Part shown: positions 43,120 to 55,129 of the stretch, in pieces
Layout of the letters: every line of letters starts with the position of its first letter
Numbering within the stretch: the first letter of the stretch is position 1
DNA from: Eonycteris spelaea
Taxonomy: Eukaryota > Chordata > Mammalia > Chiroptera > Pteropodidae
Reading direction: 5' to 3'
Assembly (NCBI GenBank): GCA_003508835.1
Contig: PUFA01000007.1
Span: 15,585,001-15,649,000 of the forward strand
DNA: 64,000 nt
Position numbers and translations under genes: made by a program
Notes under the pieces: generated by a model
What the model saw: only the letters and a program-made list of their open reading frames with translations
Told to the model about the DNA's origin: nothing
Databases searched by the model: none

Positions 43120-44430
43120 ATCTTTTCTAGGCAATTTTTAGACAGTGTAGATATAAAAATGGGCAAAACAAACAAGCAAAAACTTCTTGCTATTGTGGAC
43201 TTTATATCCTAGAATGCAGTAGAAACAGTTAAAATATACCATACTTACAAATAAATACAGTAGTTTCAGGTAATTATCAGTGCTAGGATGAACACAATGG
43301 GTGGACATAAAATGTTTTAATATGTGTCTAGGAAAGATCTGTTGATGAAGTAACATTCAAACAAATGTGAAATTAGTGGAGTCAATCTGACTATCTTGAG
43401 AAAGAACACTGCAGGGAGAGGAGACTTTGAATGCAGAGGTCCTGACATGTAAACATATTGTATTTAATGTATTGGGAGAACAGCGAGAAAATTAGTGTAG
43501 CTAAAATAGAATTCAGAATAAGAAGCCATAGAATAATCAAGGGTCCAGCATCAAAATTTTTATTAGTCTGTGTGTGATATAACATGAAACTCATTTTAAA
43601 GTGAACAAAATTAACCTTGTGTGGAGAGCATATCTTTGAGGGAAGCAGTTATATCAAGGAGACCAGTTAGGACACTATTGAAATTGTTCAGAATGGAGAG
43701 ATGGCGGTTTGACCAGGTACTGGCAATAAAAGAATTATAGGGATTTTCATCTGGGATGTATCTCAAAAATAACATTTACTGACAGAATACATGTGGATTG
43801 TAAAACAAAGAGAGGATCAAGACTCATGACAACATTTCTGAAAAGCTGGGCAATTTTAATGACATTTATTGCAACAGGGAATACCAAAAAAACAAATTTA
43901 AGGTTGGAGAAGTTATGAATTTCATTTGAACATGTTAACTTTATGATGCTTATTTGATGTCCAAAGAAAGACATATAGTAGACAATGAAATAGAAAATGT
44001 AAAGTTCAGGGAAGCAGTATGGGATGTAGATAAAGTCTTGAGATTCAACACATCAAACATTGTACTTAAAGTCAACAGGCTGGTTATGATCATTTGTGGA
44101 GAGTAGTTAGAAACCAGAAGAAACCCGAATCTGAGCCCTGGACTCTACAACACTGGAAGGTCAGGAGGAGGAGAAGGAACTATAAATAGATACTGAAGGA
44201 GGTAAGAGTAGAAATAGAAATGTGTGTTCTTCTGGAAGCAAACAAAACCAGCTTCAGTCAGTAAATAGTGATCGACTGTGTCCAGTGTTGTTTGGACATC
44301 TTTTAGATAGGGATGGAAAATGACCATTGGATTGGGCAGCTTGGATGTTGTTATTATCTGTGATGGCAATAGTTTGTGGCATGAAATGGACAAAACACGT
44401 TAGAAAGATGGTCAAGACGAATGCTAGGTG
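43120..44430 (-). repeat. L2 LINE, 1.3 kb antisense copy
   Basis: The longest L2 here. On the plus strand it runs from the L2 3' part ('gcaaaaacttcttgctattg', 'aaagatctgttgatgaagta', 'gaatgcagaggtcctgacat') through 'ggagaccagttaggacacta', 'gaacatgttaactttatgat', 'gcttatttgatgtccaaaga' to 'gtgatcgactgtgtccagtg' and 'gaccattggattgggcagct'. In L2 this spans the C-terminal part of the reverse transcriptase; the catalytic YADD region should fall near 44000-44080 but is decayed. No frame is intact. Confidence 0.8.
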
Positions 44431-45890
44431 AGGCAATGTAGACAGTACATATCCTTATAATTTCAGAATTCAGTTATATTTACCTACTCCTCCCCTTTTT
44501 TAAAAAAATATTTTTCAATTTTTTTTTTTGACTTATATGACTTTCCTTGGGTTATTTGTGTAGTGTCTCCCAAGAACCAACATTGATTTTGGGATGTCTA
44601 GTTAATGGCATACTTATGTAAAGTAATGTATGCTCTCTCCTTTTGTATATTTTTTACTCTATAGACATATTTTTTATAGGGAAGTAGACGTTGCTGAATT
44701 TTTTATTGGGAGAGTAACAGACTTCTGTATATTGACTCTCCTTTTCTACTTCTACAGCTGTCTTTTCTACACAACATCTAGCATTTGGATGACCCATTAG
44801 TACAAATCTACATGCTTGGTTTTGATCTCTTTGACCTTTTTCTAGAAATAACTTATGCAGATGGAAAATTTTAATGATAGAAGTTATCATCTGTCCAAAT
44901 ATATAGCAAATATATCATAATATATCATGGCGCTCTTCTATAATTATTTAACATAAACTCTCCTAGAGAAACATAAATTTGTTGCCATTATGTTTATGAT
45001 CTAGAACTTAATTTACATGTGATCAAAAAGATTTCAAAAAATCTACACTTTTAATAAAATTTCTTAATAATTAAGATTATATAATAAATAAGAGAAGTAA
45101 AGTAATTTAGACTTTATCTTCTATATAGCATTAATTAAAAGTGTTCTTAGCCAGTACATCTTTTGCTTTAAGCAAAAAAGAGAGAGGGAGGGAGGGAGGA
45201 AGAGAGAGAGGAAGACAAAGAGACCAATTTATGATTCTGCCCATGAAGAATTAACTGCTACAGGGATTGTAATCTCACCAATAACAAACAAAAACTTGTA
45301 ACCACACCAAATATATGCAATACCTATTTCCAAACATTAGAAAACAACAATGCAGGATTATATTCTTGAAAAGAAAGGAAAAAAAAAAACAAGGAGAGCT
45401 CTATGATTATAAAGAATTTAGGGAGACCAAGATACCTAGAATTTGCAGAGCACAATAAGGGAGAGAAAGGAACTGTGCATAATGCAAGCTCAAGTGATTT
45501 TTGAATGGACTCCCTTGGCTTGACTTTTTTTTTTTTTTTTTACTGAAAACATCAGTAGAACTACGTCTCTGAACAATTTATTTAGCTTCCTGTTGAGCCC
45601 TCGAATATTAAAGAAAATTTCAATAGAACTGAATATTTGGAGTTTGCATAACTTAAATTTAGAGTGTGTTAAATTTGCCATGGAATCACCTACCCTGTAT
45701 TATAGTCTTGCTACATAAGAGAAAACCATGAAAAACATCACTATATCTTGTGAATGATCACCCAGAAAACCTATTATGTTTTCTAATGACGTTGTCATTA
45801 GCTTTATGTATTTTTTAATTTGTTCATTTTAAGTATCTAGTACATTGCTTAGACATTTATATAGTTTAGAAAACGATCCCCCTGCTTGCT
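44431..45890. other. unique sequence with low-complexity runs
   Basis: Includes T runs near 44517 and 45524-45541, and a GGGA/GAGA purine-rich stretch at 45179-45224. No gene recognised. Confidence 0.45.
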
Positions 45891-45894
45891 CTTT

Positions 45895-46510
45895 CTCTCC
45901 TCTGGCTCTCTAGCCATTACATTACTGCTGACTGCATTCCCTGTGCCATGCTTCCCATCCCTGCAATCATCTATCAATTCCTAATTTGTACTTATTTAAC
46001 CCTTCACCCCGATCTTCCAGCCCCCTCACCCCCTCCCCTCTGGCAGTCACCAGATTGTCGTCTGTATCTGTGCATCTGTTTTTGATTAGTTTGTTCTTTT
46101 TGTTCCTTAGATTCCACATATAAGTGAATTCATATGGTATTTATCTTTCTCTGTGGGACTTATTTCACTCAGCATAGTAACCTCTAGGTCCATCCATGCC
46201 ATTGCAAATGGTAAGATTTGATTTTTTTACTGACTAATATTCCATTGTACATTTGATCCGTAACTTCTTTATCCATTCATCTGTTGATGGGCGTTTAGGT
46301 TGCTGCTATATCTTGGCTATTGTAAATTGTGCTGCCATGAACATAGGGGTGCATAGGTCTTTACAAATTATTGTATTGGTTTGGTTTTCTTTGGACAAAT
46401 ACCCAGAAGTGCAATTACTAGGTCAAAAGGTAGATCCATTTTTAATTTTTTGAGAAACCTCCGATTATTTTCCATAGTGGCTGTACTGATTCGCAATCCC
46501 ACCATTGTCA
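45895..46510 (-). mobile_element. LINE-1 3' UTR and ORF2 end, antisense
   Basis: On the plus strand: 'ctctggctctctagccatta', 'ctggcagtcaccagattgtc', 'gattccacatataagtgaat', 'ggtccatccatgccattgca', 'tccattcatctgttgatggg', 'cccagaagtgcaattactag', 'gtggctgtactgattcgcaa'. About 600 bp covering the L1 3' UTR and C-terminal ORF2. A minus-strand remnant frame at 46368-46571 retains RFLKKLKMDLPFD and ALLGICPKKTKP, typical of the ORF2p C-terminus. Better preserved than the other L1 copies, yet 5'-truncated and inactive. Confidence 0.9.
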
Positions 46511-46629
46511 TTACCTTTAGATACTTTCTTTTAGAATTTGGAAACTGTAGGATCAGTTTCTCTCTCTGCAAATTTATGGTTCTTTCTTATCAAATAATAA
46601 GAAATATGTAATCCATTTTGCTTCTCTTT

Positions 46630-46642
46630 CCCCCCCCCCCCC
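46630..46642. repeat. (C)13 homopolymer
   Basis: Thirteen C residues between T-rich flanks, just upstream of unique sequence. Confidence 0.93.
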
Positions 46643-46969
46643 TTTGTTTTTAAACTTCTTGGAGTAGAGATTTTTCTGGTTATCTGTGGGAACACTGAGA
46701 TCCTCAGCTCAAATCAGGGAAGGGAAGAGGCCAGAAGGCACAGGGCAGATGACTATCTTGATTCAACTATCATTTTATCAGTGCAAATCCATTTTTCACA
46801 TAGGGATTCTTTTGGGGAAACCAACTTGTTGTTTCCATTAAACTATTAAAAACCACTGAGTTCAAATTCAGCTCTAAGGCGATTAACTCCATTTTCTTAA
46901 GTTTTTTTTTTTTAAAGTGGTGGTTAGAAGGAGTAATGTAATTCAAATAAGAATATTAATTATATCTTC

Positions 46970-47135
46970 ATTCCTTAGTTTTTTGTCACTTCTGATAAAT
47001 TATTTAACATTTGTATGACCCAATTTTCTTATCATAAGATGAGAATAATACCCATATCCTTAAGTTGTTGTAAAGTAATATAAGATTACACGCTTGGCAC
47101 TGGACAAGCATGATGTAAATGGTGGCTATTCGTAT
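46970..47135 (+). repeat. MIR SINE
   Basis: 'cttctgataaattatttaac', 'cccaattttcttatcataag', 'atgagaataatacccatatc', 'ttaagttgttgtaaagtaat' and 'cacgcttggcactggacaag' follow MIR order (acttaacctctct ... ctcatctgtaaaatgggg ... gttgttgtgagg). Confidence 0.8.
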
Positions 47136-47142
47136 AGATGTG

Positions 47143-47315
47143 GCCAGTGGCTCTCAATCTTGGCTGCAGATTCGGCTCATCTGTGGAGATTGTAATATTT
47201 AATGCCTGGCTCCTTTTCTTCAGATATTCTTTTGTAATTAGTCTGGGCTACAGCCTGGGCAGTAGGATTTTTAAACTCTGCAGGTGGTTTTAATCTGTAG
47301 CCAAGTTTGAAAACA
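47143..47315 (+). mobile_element. MER5A-like hAT-Charlie element
   Basis: Nearly complete: begins 'cagtggctctcaatcttggc' with 'tgcagattcggctcatctgt', and ends with the inverted terminal counterpart 'gtagccaagtttgaaaacat'. The termini are inverted repeats (cagtggttctcaa / ttgagaaccactg in the family). No transposase. Confidence 0.8.
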
Positions 47316-48255
47316 TCTAAATTAGGTACACTGTTTTCAAGAGAAGGAAACTTACTTTGGATCTATCAGCCAAAAAGTTAAGAAATTCATTGGAAGGATA
47401 TAATGTGGCTCATGGAGTTGAAATAAAACAGAGTGCCGCCTTTGGGGAGACCAAGTGATCCAGGTGCATGAGTTAAATGACTATCTTTTCAGGGAATAAG
47501 TTTGCCCTGGGGTATTTTTTTAAACATTTGTCTCAAAAGTCACTGTTTCAGTTTTTGAATATGAGAGAAAGAGTATAATTGAACTGGTTTGGACCATATG
47601 CTGTCTCCGTGGCCAGGAAAAAGTAGGATACTTTGATCGCTAGACTCAAAAAACACAGAGCACAGTGATGGAGAGGTGATTTCTCAAATGAGACTGGAGA
47701 GTGCTTTTATAAGGAGAAAATGAGAATCGATTCTCAGCAACCTAAATAAATACACACCTGCACACACATACACAATACTGTTGCCACTGGCATAACAACC
47801 TTCCTTATTTCTTGTTTTAAATTATGTAACTGTACATCTATATTTTATAGGTTACTATTTCTCAACTCTTGGGAAATAGTCTAGGTAGCATGTAAGAAAT
47901 GACCTTGCATCATACACAGGTGCTTATAAATGAAGAGGTGAGTGTCTGGATAGTGGCTCTCTAGGGCCTCAGTGATTGCATAGATTCTCTGTTTTGATTA
48001 CCGTTGTTCTCAGTTCTTACATAATAGATAATATGGGTTATAATACTCATTTCAATGGCATTTGAGTTTGGACATCCATGAGTCACTTCTCATATTATCT
48101 GTGTCCTGAGGCATTACTATAATATGGTATTAGTATGATGCTCCAGGAATCTTAGGAGGTCAACACTTTATAAGAGGGAAGCACACAAACCATATCAGGT
48201 AGAGCAGAGCCTGGATAACCATGAGGCAACCCTCTCATAGCAGATATTCAGGGGC
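47316..48255. other. unique sequence, no feature recognised
   Basis: No gene or repeat confidently recognised. Confidence 0.4.
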
Positions 48256-48281
48256 AAAAAAAAAAAAAAAAAAAAAAAAAA
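48256..48281 (+). repeat. (A)26 homopolymer, possible retroposon tail
   Basis: Uninterrupted A26. It may be the tail of a plus-strand retroposed sequence lying upstream, but nothing upstream matches a known SINE and no target-site duplication is obvious. Confidence 0.9.
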
Positions 48282-48299
48282 GACAATAACGGTGGTCTG

Positions 48300-49465
48300 A
48301 TTTATCCACATATATAAAGGGACAGACTTGAAATAAGTTTGCAAATATCCTTAGAAGTTAAAGACAGTGATGGCCACTATTTTAAGTACTAGGTAAAGAG
48401 TAAAGTCACAATATAGAGATAGAAGTAAAGTTAAAGCTAAAAGGAATTTTAAGTGCCTACAAAAATTTTCCTGACGTTGGCATTACACAATCAAAAGAAG
48501 TGAAGCTGAGAGAATCAAAATCTGACTATGAAACCAGTTTGAGACCATCTCTCATACATGTCATGCTGTGGTTACCTAACAGAAAGGCTCCAGTAACTAT
48601 GCAACTAGTAATTAAGCCAGGCGATGTTAGTATCTTTCACGAAACATGATAATTTAATAGTTTTAATTAACAACATGCAGGTTATTCTTTAATGAAGAAA
48701 ATAGATGTTGTTTTCATGAGAAGAAATTAAATAATCTCAGTTTTGTAACCCTAGATTCTCTTTCACACAAATTCTATTCAAAGATAAAAATTCTATAGGT
48801 TAAGAACCATTTAAATAGAAATGGTATATATATTCAGAATAACAAAGTTAATTAGTCGTATTTGGAATAGGGATGCTTTTATATGCAGGGGAGATTAAAG
48901 TTATATTATAAAGTGTGGAGTGGGGAGGATTCTAGTCTGCAAAAAATTAGCTCTGAATCTAATTTGAGGCCCACTGAATAAATAATGCCTAGTGTTGTAC
49001 ACACAACTGTGTAACAAACCTGGAATGGGTTACATAAGATATGAAGGCCATAGACGTTTTCAATTAAAAAAGCTCGTTGGAGCCCTTCTCTCCCATTTAG
49101 AGGTTGACTCTCTTGTTCTGAAAAATAAGCACATACATTAGCTTCTTGAACTTCTTTCAAAATTGTATTGTGTGTGTGTAATTTTCCATAAACTTTAAAA
49201 GGGAATTTGTCTTCTACTTGGAATAGCATCCAATCTATATATTTAGGAGATTTTTCATTCAATAATTTACTTTTAAATCCATGCAAAAATGTTTGAGTGT
49301 CAAATATTATGTTAAGCAGAGGGGAAAAAAAAACGAAAAAAGGAGAACTAAAATTTAGTTTGTACTTTCCTGTGCTCATGTGATCATACAGTTAAACTAT
49401 AATGCAAGGAATAATCAAAAAAAACTTGTTGACAGGAAAGGCAACATAGAGAAAATAAGGACTTT
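48300..49465. other. unique sequence with a 157-codon minus-strand frame
   Basis: The frame at 48906-49379 (minus, starts ATG at 49379) is the longest one not lying in a repeat. Its product would be rich in Leu, Phe and Ser with scattered Cys; I recognise no domain, signal peptide or homologue. No flanking splice sites or promoter were found. Treated as probable chance. Confidence 0.35.
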
Positions 49466-49469
49466 CTCT

Positions 49470-49620
49470 ACATCAAGGTTGTCAAATGTTTCTATAAAGG
49501 ATCAGATAGTCTTTGGGCCATGTGATTTTGGTCACAACTATTCAACATTGCTGTTTCACTATGCAGACAGCCATCAGCAATGCAAAAACAATAGCATGGC
49601 TGTGTTCCAGTAAAACAAAA
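49470..49620 (+). mobile_element. hAT-Charlie-type non-autonomous DNA transposon, partial
   Basis: 'ggttgtcaaatgtttctata', 'aaggatcagatagtctttgg', 'gccatgtgattttggtcaca', 'atggctgtgttccagtaaaa' are the same family as 42785-43000 read in the other orientation. One terminus is missing. Confidence 0.75.
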
Positions 49621-49730
49621 GTAGGGGAGAATTGGATGAAATTAAACAGCTGGAGAAAAATATAAGTATCACGTCAGGTAGAGGAAATAGAAAATCAAAG
49701 CATAAAGCACTGTGATGATTTCTGGGAATG

Positions 49731-49766
49731 GTGAAAAACCATTAGGTAATCGTGAAAAACCATTAG
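49731..49766. repeat. two-copy tandem duplication, 15 bp, period 21
   Basis: gtgaaaaaccattag at 49731-49745 and again at 49752-49766, identical. Confidence 0.9.
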
Positions 49767-49799
49767 TGTTTACTTCCATGTTATGTAGCTAGAGGATAA

Positions 49800-49940
49800 A
49801 TTAATAGATTACTCAATTCCATCAGTGTAACAACTCTTACAATGAGACAGAAGTTCAAAATAAGTGGCAAAACCAAGATTCAAAGATGCAAATACAGGCT
49901 TGACTTCAGAATTCTGCTGTTTGCACTATAGCGTGCTTCT
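49800..49940 (-). repeat. MIR SINE, antisense
   Basis: 'ttacaatgagacagaagttc', 'aagtggcaaaaccaagattc', 'aaatacaggcttgacttcag' and 'tgtttgcactatagcgtgct' follow antisense MIR order. Confidence 0.65.
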
Positions 49941-50935
49941 TCAGTTTGAGGAATATATAAATACTACTAGTACTTAGTAATTACAGGCTTCATCTTTTAT
50001 ATGGGAATTACATTTAGTGGATCCAAAAGTAATTAGCATGTATTGTGAACTTCGCTTGCTTAGAATGCTGAGGAATAAAAAAATAAATAAATTTACCTGT
50101 AATTGTATGGTTAGTACTATGTAATTAATCTGCTCTGAAACACCAGTTAATTTTGAATTAAAGGTTGCCAAACAGACTGAATTTGAAATAGAATCACTTT
50201 TTAATTCTCTTTTGCTCAACATCGTAGAGGAAGATCCTGCTTTCGTTCACTCTCCATTGCTACAAGTTGAAATGAATCTCTTTCTTTTAACATTTACCCA
50301 TTGAAAATGCCACACAAACATATGTTCTTGTTGGAGTCTCAGTTAATTACAAGAGAGACTGTGAAGCACCCTCTTCGTTTCTTCTGGAAATGTAAAATGC
50401 TGTCAATCACTTTTGCCTGTTGTCTTGAAAAAATTAGTGATATGGTATGTAGGCTAAAGGAGGGAAAAGTTATCAGTCCTCTGTATTAAAGATACATAGC
50501 TAAATCACTATGAAAAGCTTTCAAATCGCAGGTACTTGTAAACATATAAAGGGATCAAAGATGACGTCTAAACATTTGTGTCGTCATATATTTAAAAACA
50601 TTTCATAAGGATCAATTATCCACATCAAAAGTGAAATCTGGAGCCTGGTTATACTTCATTAGAGGTCCATTAAATGTAATGACAACATCTTAATATAAAT
50701 TATGCTCATTTGAGTTCTCTAGAAGAGAATTAAACACTTTTCAAAAAAGATGAAAAAGAAAAAGATAATAGACTGCATAGTTTCTAGCTTCGTGATCATT
50801 AATGGGCCACAGTTTTTTTGTGCTGTTAAATCACCCTAATTTAGTGTGGATGTTACAAGAAATAGATCCTTATCATTGACTTTCCATCATGTAAAGGCCT
50901 CCTCTCCATACGAATGATAGTGATAGAAAAATACT
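49941..50935. other. unique sequence, no feature recognised
   Basis: Small frames at 49974-50222 (minus) and 50301-50489 (plus) without resemblance. Confidence 0.4.
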
Positions 50936-50944
50936 TAGAAGATT

Positions 50945-51070
50945 AGTCATTTTGCAGCTACATTTTGCAGAGAACGAAACTGAAGGACCAAGAGGTGGTC
51001 CACATAGCTAGTTAAGAGGAGAGCCAAAATCACTGAGTCTTAATTTAGTGCTATTCACACTTTAATGCAT
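50945..51070 (-). repeat. MIR SINE, antisense
   Basis: 'tttgcagagaacgaaactga', 'aggaccaagaggtggtccac', 'atagctagttaagaggagag', 'actgagtcttaatttagtgc' follow the antisense MIR core and 5' part. Confidence 0.75.
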
Positions 51071-52870
51071 TCTTGAGTCTTCTTTCTCTGAAAGGTATTT
51101 GAACTGGATATGTACTACTCTAGTGTGCAAGTTTATTTTCTAGCTAGCTGTTTAATGTATTTGTTAATTTTATAATTTATTTTATCAAATTAAGCCACTT
51201 TAGTCTTCTTTCCAGCAAAATATTACAATTCCAGGTTTAGAAATCAAATACTATGCCCTTAATCCCAAAATCACTACCAAATATGATCAAATTAGATATG
51301 AGATGGACATTACCCACGTGTAGCATCTATATTGCCACTTTGGCACTTTAACTTTGATATTTTCACTTTGATAACTAGTCATGTCTTGTTATTTCATTGA
51401 CAGTGAAAATACATACTGCCAAAATCAAATACATACAATGCTCTATTGTCCCTTGCTGGATCGGCAACCTCTAGTTGGCTATAGAAATGAATCCACATTT
51501 CTAAAATTCATAAAATAGTCTGACCTTGCCTTTCTGTTTTATTCTCCTTCAACCCCTTCACCCACCAACTACTCACTATTCCTAGCTCAGTTGAAGCCAG
51601 TCTCTTCATTTATAATATTCACCTCATCCTCTTTACACCTTCAAGATTACAACTTATAATTTATCCAGAATTTTTTAAATGTGCTGTTAGTACTGAGTTT
51701 CCTTTAGTAGCTGTGCTGATTAGGCTGGTGGAGAGAGAGTGCCTAGTGCTCTTTTAATGGCAGGTGTTGGAGAGAAGGCTGTAGGAGAACCAGACCACCT
51801 TTGCACTGACCGGTAGGGCCAGGGTGTATAGATGTTTCCATGGTTAAAGTGTGCATTGCAAACAAGTAGCTGAGCCTGAATCATTTGAGGAGTTTCAGTT
51901 GCTATGTGCCATTGTCATGCTGGGACATCACAAGATGGCTTCTGGCGGTGTTCACTGCAGGCATGGCTGGGAGGCAGTCGCCACAGAGAAGTTGTAGGAA
52001 TGTGTGGGACTATCTCTTGTCTTCATCAGTGGATGATGTAAGGAACATGTCCCTCAGTAGGGAAGGTCCCAGAGGAATGCTCCAGTGACTCATTGGGCAT
52101 GATGAAGACCATTTGACAGCCAAGAAAGACCCGTGATGAGCACATACTAATTAAAGAAAATGTTGCCAATTAAATAAAACTCTATCTTTAACCCTCTTAC
52201 CCTGCTTACCAATTGGAAGAGCTAGCAAAACAAAAAGAAGTTGGAGAAAGGAGAGAGAAAGAACGGACTATCCCGACCATCCCTGCCTTTGGTCAGGTGT
52301 GATTTTGTGGGGCAGGAAAAAGCTTTGAATTGAATGTAATAATAAAATAATATTGTTATAAGAATCGAAAATAAAGCAGTTATAATACCTGAAAATTATG
52401 AGACTTCTGTCATTAGAAAGCTAACAGCCCCATCGAAGTTGTTGTCCAGGAAAGGGTGAAGGGTATCTGACAAAATACATTTGCAAGCAGAGGTGGAGCA
52501 GAGTGTGTTATCTGATCATACCTGATCATGTTGAGCTCTTTACAAGTCAGTTACGATCTCTGATACTCTCTTTCCATATTACCCAGGAAATAAATACTAA
52601 ATGGAACTCTATTTTGATTTTCAGAGACCATGTCATCCGAAAGCAGAAAATATGATAATAGGAAGGAGAACTAGACAGTTTTAAAGTTACCAACAGGACA
52701 CCAGCACTAAAAGAAGGTGGAGAATATTTTAAATCCTATTTCTTTTGCATGGCCATTCATTAAGTTGTCTTCTGACAACTCCCAGCTGAAGAGAAGAGTC
52801 TTTATGAGAGAAAAAAAGTTAATTAAAGTTATTTGTTTCCTTGTTATATTTCTTCTTGAATTATAAGGCA
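51071..52870. other. unique sequence, GC-richer part at 51710-52140
   Basis: The part at 51710-52140 is GC-richer ('ggagagagagtgcctagtgc', 'acaagatggcttctggcggt') and holds a 67-codon frame (51885-52088) that I do not recognise. It may be an old LTR or a decayed transcript; family unassigned. Confidence 0.35.
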
Positions 52871-52874
52871 ACTG

Positions 52875-52950
52875 AAATGCATAATGTCTACAAGTGTCCT
52901 TCATAGCACAAGTCCTCAATAATTCTGCTGGGTTGAATTGAATAGCAAGC
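52875..52950 (+). repeat. possible L2 3' end
   Basis: 'gcacaagtcctcaataattc' and 'tgctgggttgaattgaatag' resemble the L2 terminus. Confidence 0.4.
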
Positions 52951-53272
52951 ACTGTGGCTGAGATTTGGAATCTGATCTCAAATATACTTCATTCATCTCT
53001 TGGTATAACTGCTGTTATGGGTTATGGAATTGTATGCTCTTTGGTTAAACTAAAAGCTGTGTTATATATATTTTCAGATGTTCTAGCACAGAGTAAGGAT
53101 GTAGGTTCTTGGATTTGGACATAGTTATACAGAGCATTGTCAGTCTAAATGCCATCATGGATATGATGCTCTAGAATTCCTTTTGCTTCTATAAAAGATA
53201 CTATGAATGCTGTTTTTTAATGGCATATTTTGCTTGTGAGTCAGAAGCAACCGCTTTCCAAAAATGAGAAAA

Positions 53273-53316
53273 TCCAGTGGTAACAATTTAAAAAGCCAGT
53301 GGTAACAACTTAAAAA
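53273..53316. repeat. two-copy tandem duplication, about 21 bp, period 23
   Basis: ccagtggtaacaatttaaaa and ccagtggtaacaacttaaaa lie side by side, differing at one position. Confidence 0.9.
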
Positions 53317-53319
53317 AAA

Positions 53320-54750
53320 TTATCTATAATCCTGTCAAGTAATTAATGTAATAACTTACATCTTTTTTTAGTCGCTCTCTGCCTGTGTCATGCCAAGACA
53401 TCACATGCATCGCCTTGCTGAGTCTTCCAGGTGGGAGTACAGTGGTACTGAGGTCGCATTCCACTAAGCCTCTTACATTCCGGTTCTGTGCTTTCACCAC
53501 CCACTCGTTGCATGTACTGGGTCGACTCCTGCAGTTTTCTGTTACACACACGATTTCTGTGAGCATTTTCTTTTTAATAATGTCCTACTCAGGTTGGTGT
53601 TTATTGGCAAAAACTTTCCACTCCATCTCGTAGTTATGGTCAGTCTTCCTCCCTAACGTACAGGAACAGGCAGCTTCCTCCTGCTCCAAGTGACAGCGTA
53701 GTCTCCACCGGCGTGAGAGCACGAGATACTGCTCTCACATCACGAGTAACCTGCCACAGATCTTAACATTCTCTCTTATCTCTTAGCTACAGGGGTTCTT
53801 GTTTCCTTTCTCATCATTCTTTGTATTTCTCGGGACTTCCTCATGTGTGTGACGCATGGCACACACATGCTTTTTCCATCTCCCCACGCATGCTTCTCTT
53901 CCTAAGTATTGTTCTGTTAATTTGTCCTGTGATCAAAGACTCCTCTTTCCTTGCTTACAGTACAAAATCAGGTAAAGTCCCCTTTTAGTATTCTTTCTAC
54001 TGTATTATTCCTTCTCACATCCCACTTAGTGCTCAGCCAGAGGTGCTCTCCGAATGAAATAAATTGGATGACTTCTAGCATCATTCTGAGTGGTATTTCT
54101 TAGGAATCATCTGAACCCTTGATATAGGCATAAGCACCTGTTTGCTTTCAATCTCTGTCTTTATGTATCTGAACTCTGACAGTTCTTCCTCCTCTGCATT
54201 TTAAGCTCATTGTTACATAACTTTCAAAATAAGCAACATTTATTTTAAGGAGGGAAAATCCTCAATGAATTGCATAACCATTTCTACTCTTGGACAATAG
54301 TTGTTTTCTAATCACGTCCACATAGTGATCAATAGGAAGAGGCAAACATAACAAAATTATAATCAGGAGTTAAAATTGAACTCCAGAAATGACATCATTC
54401 TAAGACTTCTACATCAGTACACATATGTATTTGATATCTAAATTATATTGATGGAAACAGAGAAATGACACATTTGTTTAGCTGTAAAATTCTGAGTCCA
54501 AGAAGATTAGTTACTGTTATTTATATGTGTCAGGAATACTGGTCTATTATTTTGAAGGAAGCTTGATTTCCCTCCTCCCCCACCCCCCCAAGCTCTGGAA
54601 GATTTCTCACACATGAGGCTTTTGAGCAGTTCTAAAACACTTGCAATGATATATTTGCCAATCCTTTACAACATTGATTATATTTTTCTTTTGGAATAGA
54701 GGAAGAGAATGAATTGTTGGTTTTGAGAAAGGTCAGAGAAATAGGCTTTC
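53320..54750. other. unique sequence, GC-richer part at 53360-53760
   Basis: The GC-richer part has several CpGs and two opposed short frames (53324-53566 minus, 53385-53633 plus) with no resemblance. No repeat recognised. Confidence 0.35.
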
Positions 54751-54754
54751 AATA

Positions 54755-54960
54755 TTATCAATTCTTTGCATTCAGTTTTTTGCATTCTGCAAGCCTCTAC
54801 TGAGTACATGCCAAGAGTTAGACATGGGGATACAAAACTGAACAGGAAAACTGAAGCCCTTGCCAATAGGAGGCTTATTTTTTGGTGGATAAGAAAATGT
54901 TAAATAAATAATTGCATCAAATTTTGGTTAATGATATGATAAATACAGGCTATCCAGAAT
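54755..54960 (-). repeat. L2 LINE fragment, antisense
   Basis: 'ctctactgagtacatgccaa', 'gagttagacatggggataca', 'aactgaacaggaaaactgaa', 'gcccttgccaataggaggct' and 'gataaatacaggctatcc' follow the antisense L2 3' end. Confidence 0.75.
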
Positions 54961-55129
54961 CACCTTTTTATTTAAGGCACCCAATTATTAAATGCTATAG
55001 AATTGTTAAATAAAATATATTAACAGAAGGTACCTTACTTTTTCTGTCTGCCTGGAATGAGCCAGATGGTTCCTTTTTGACGTTTCAGTTTCAATATCAA
55101 ATTTTCAGAAGAGAGCTTCTCTATAAAAT

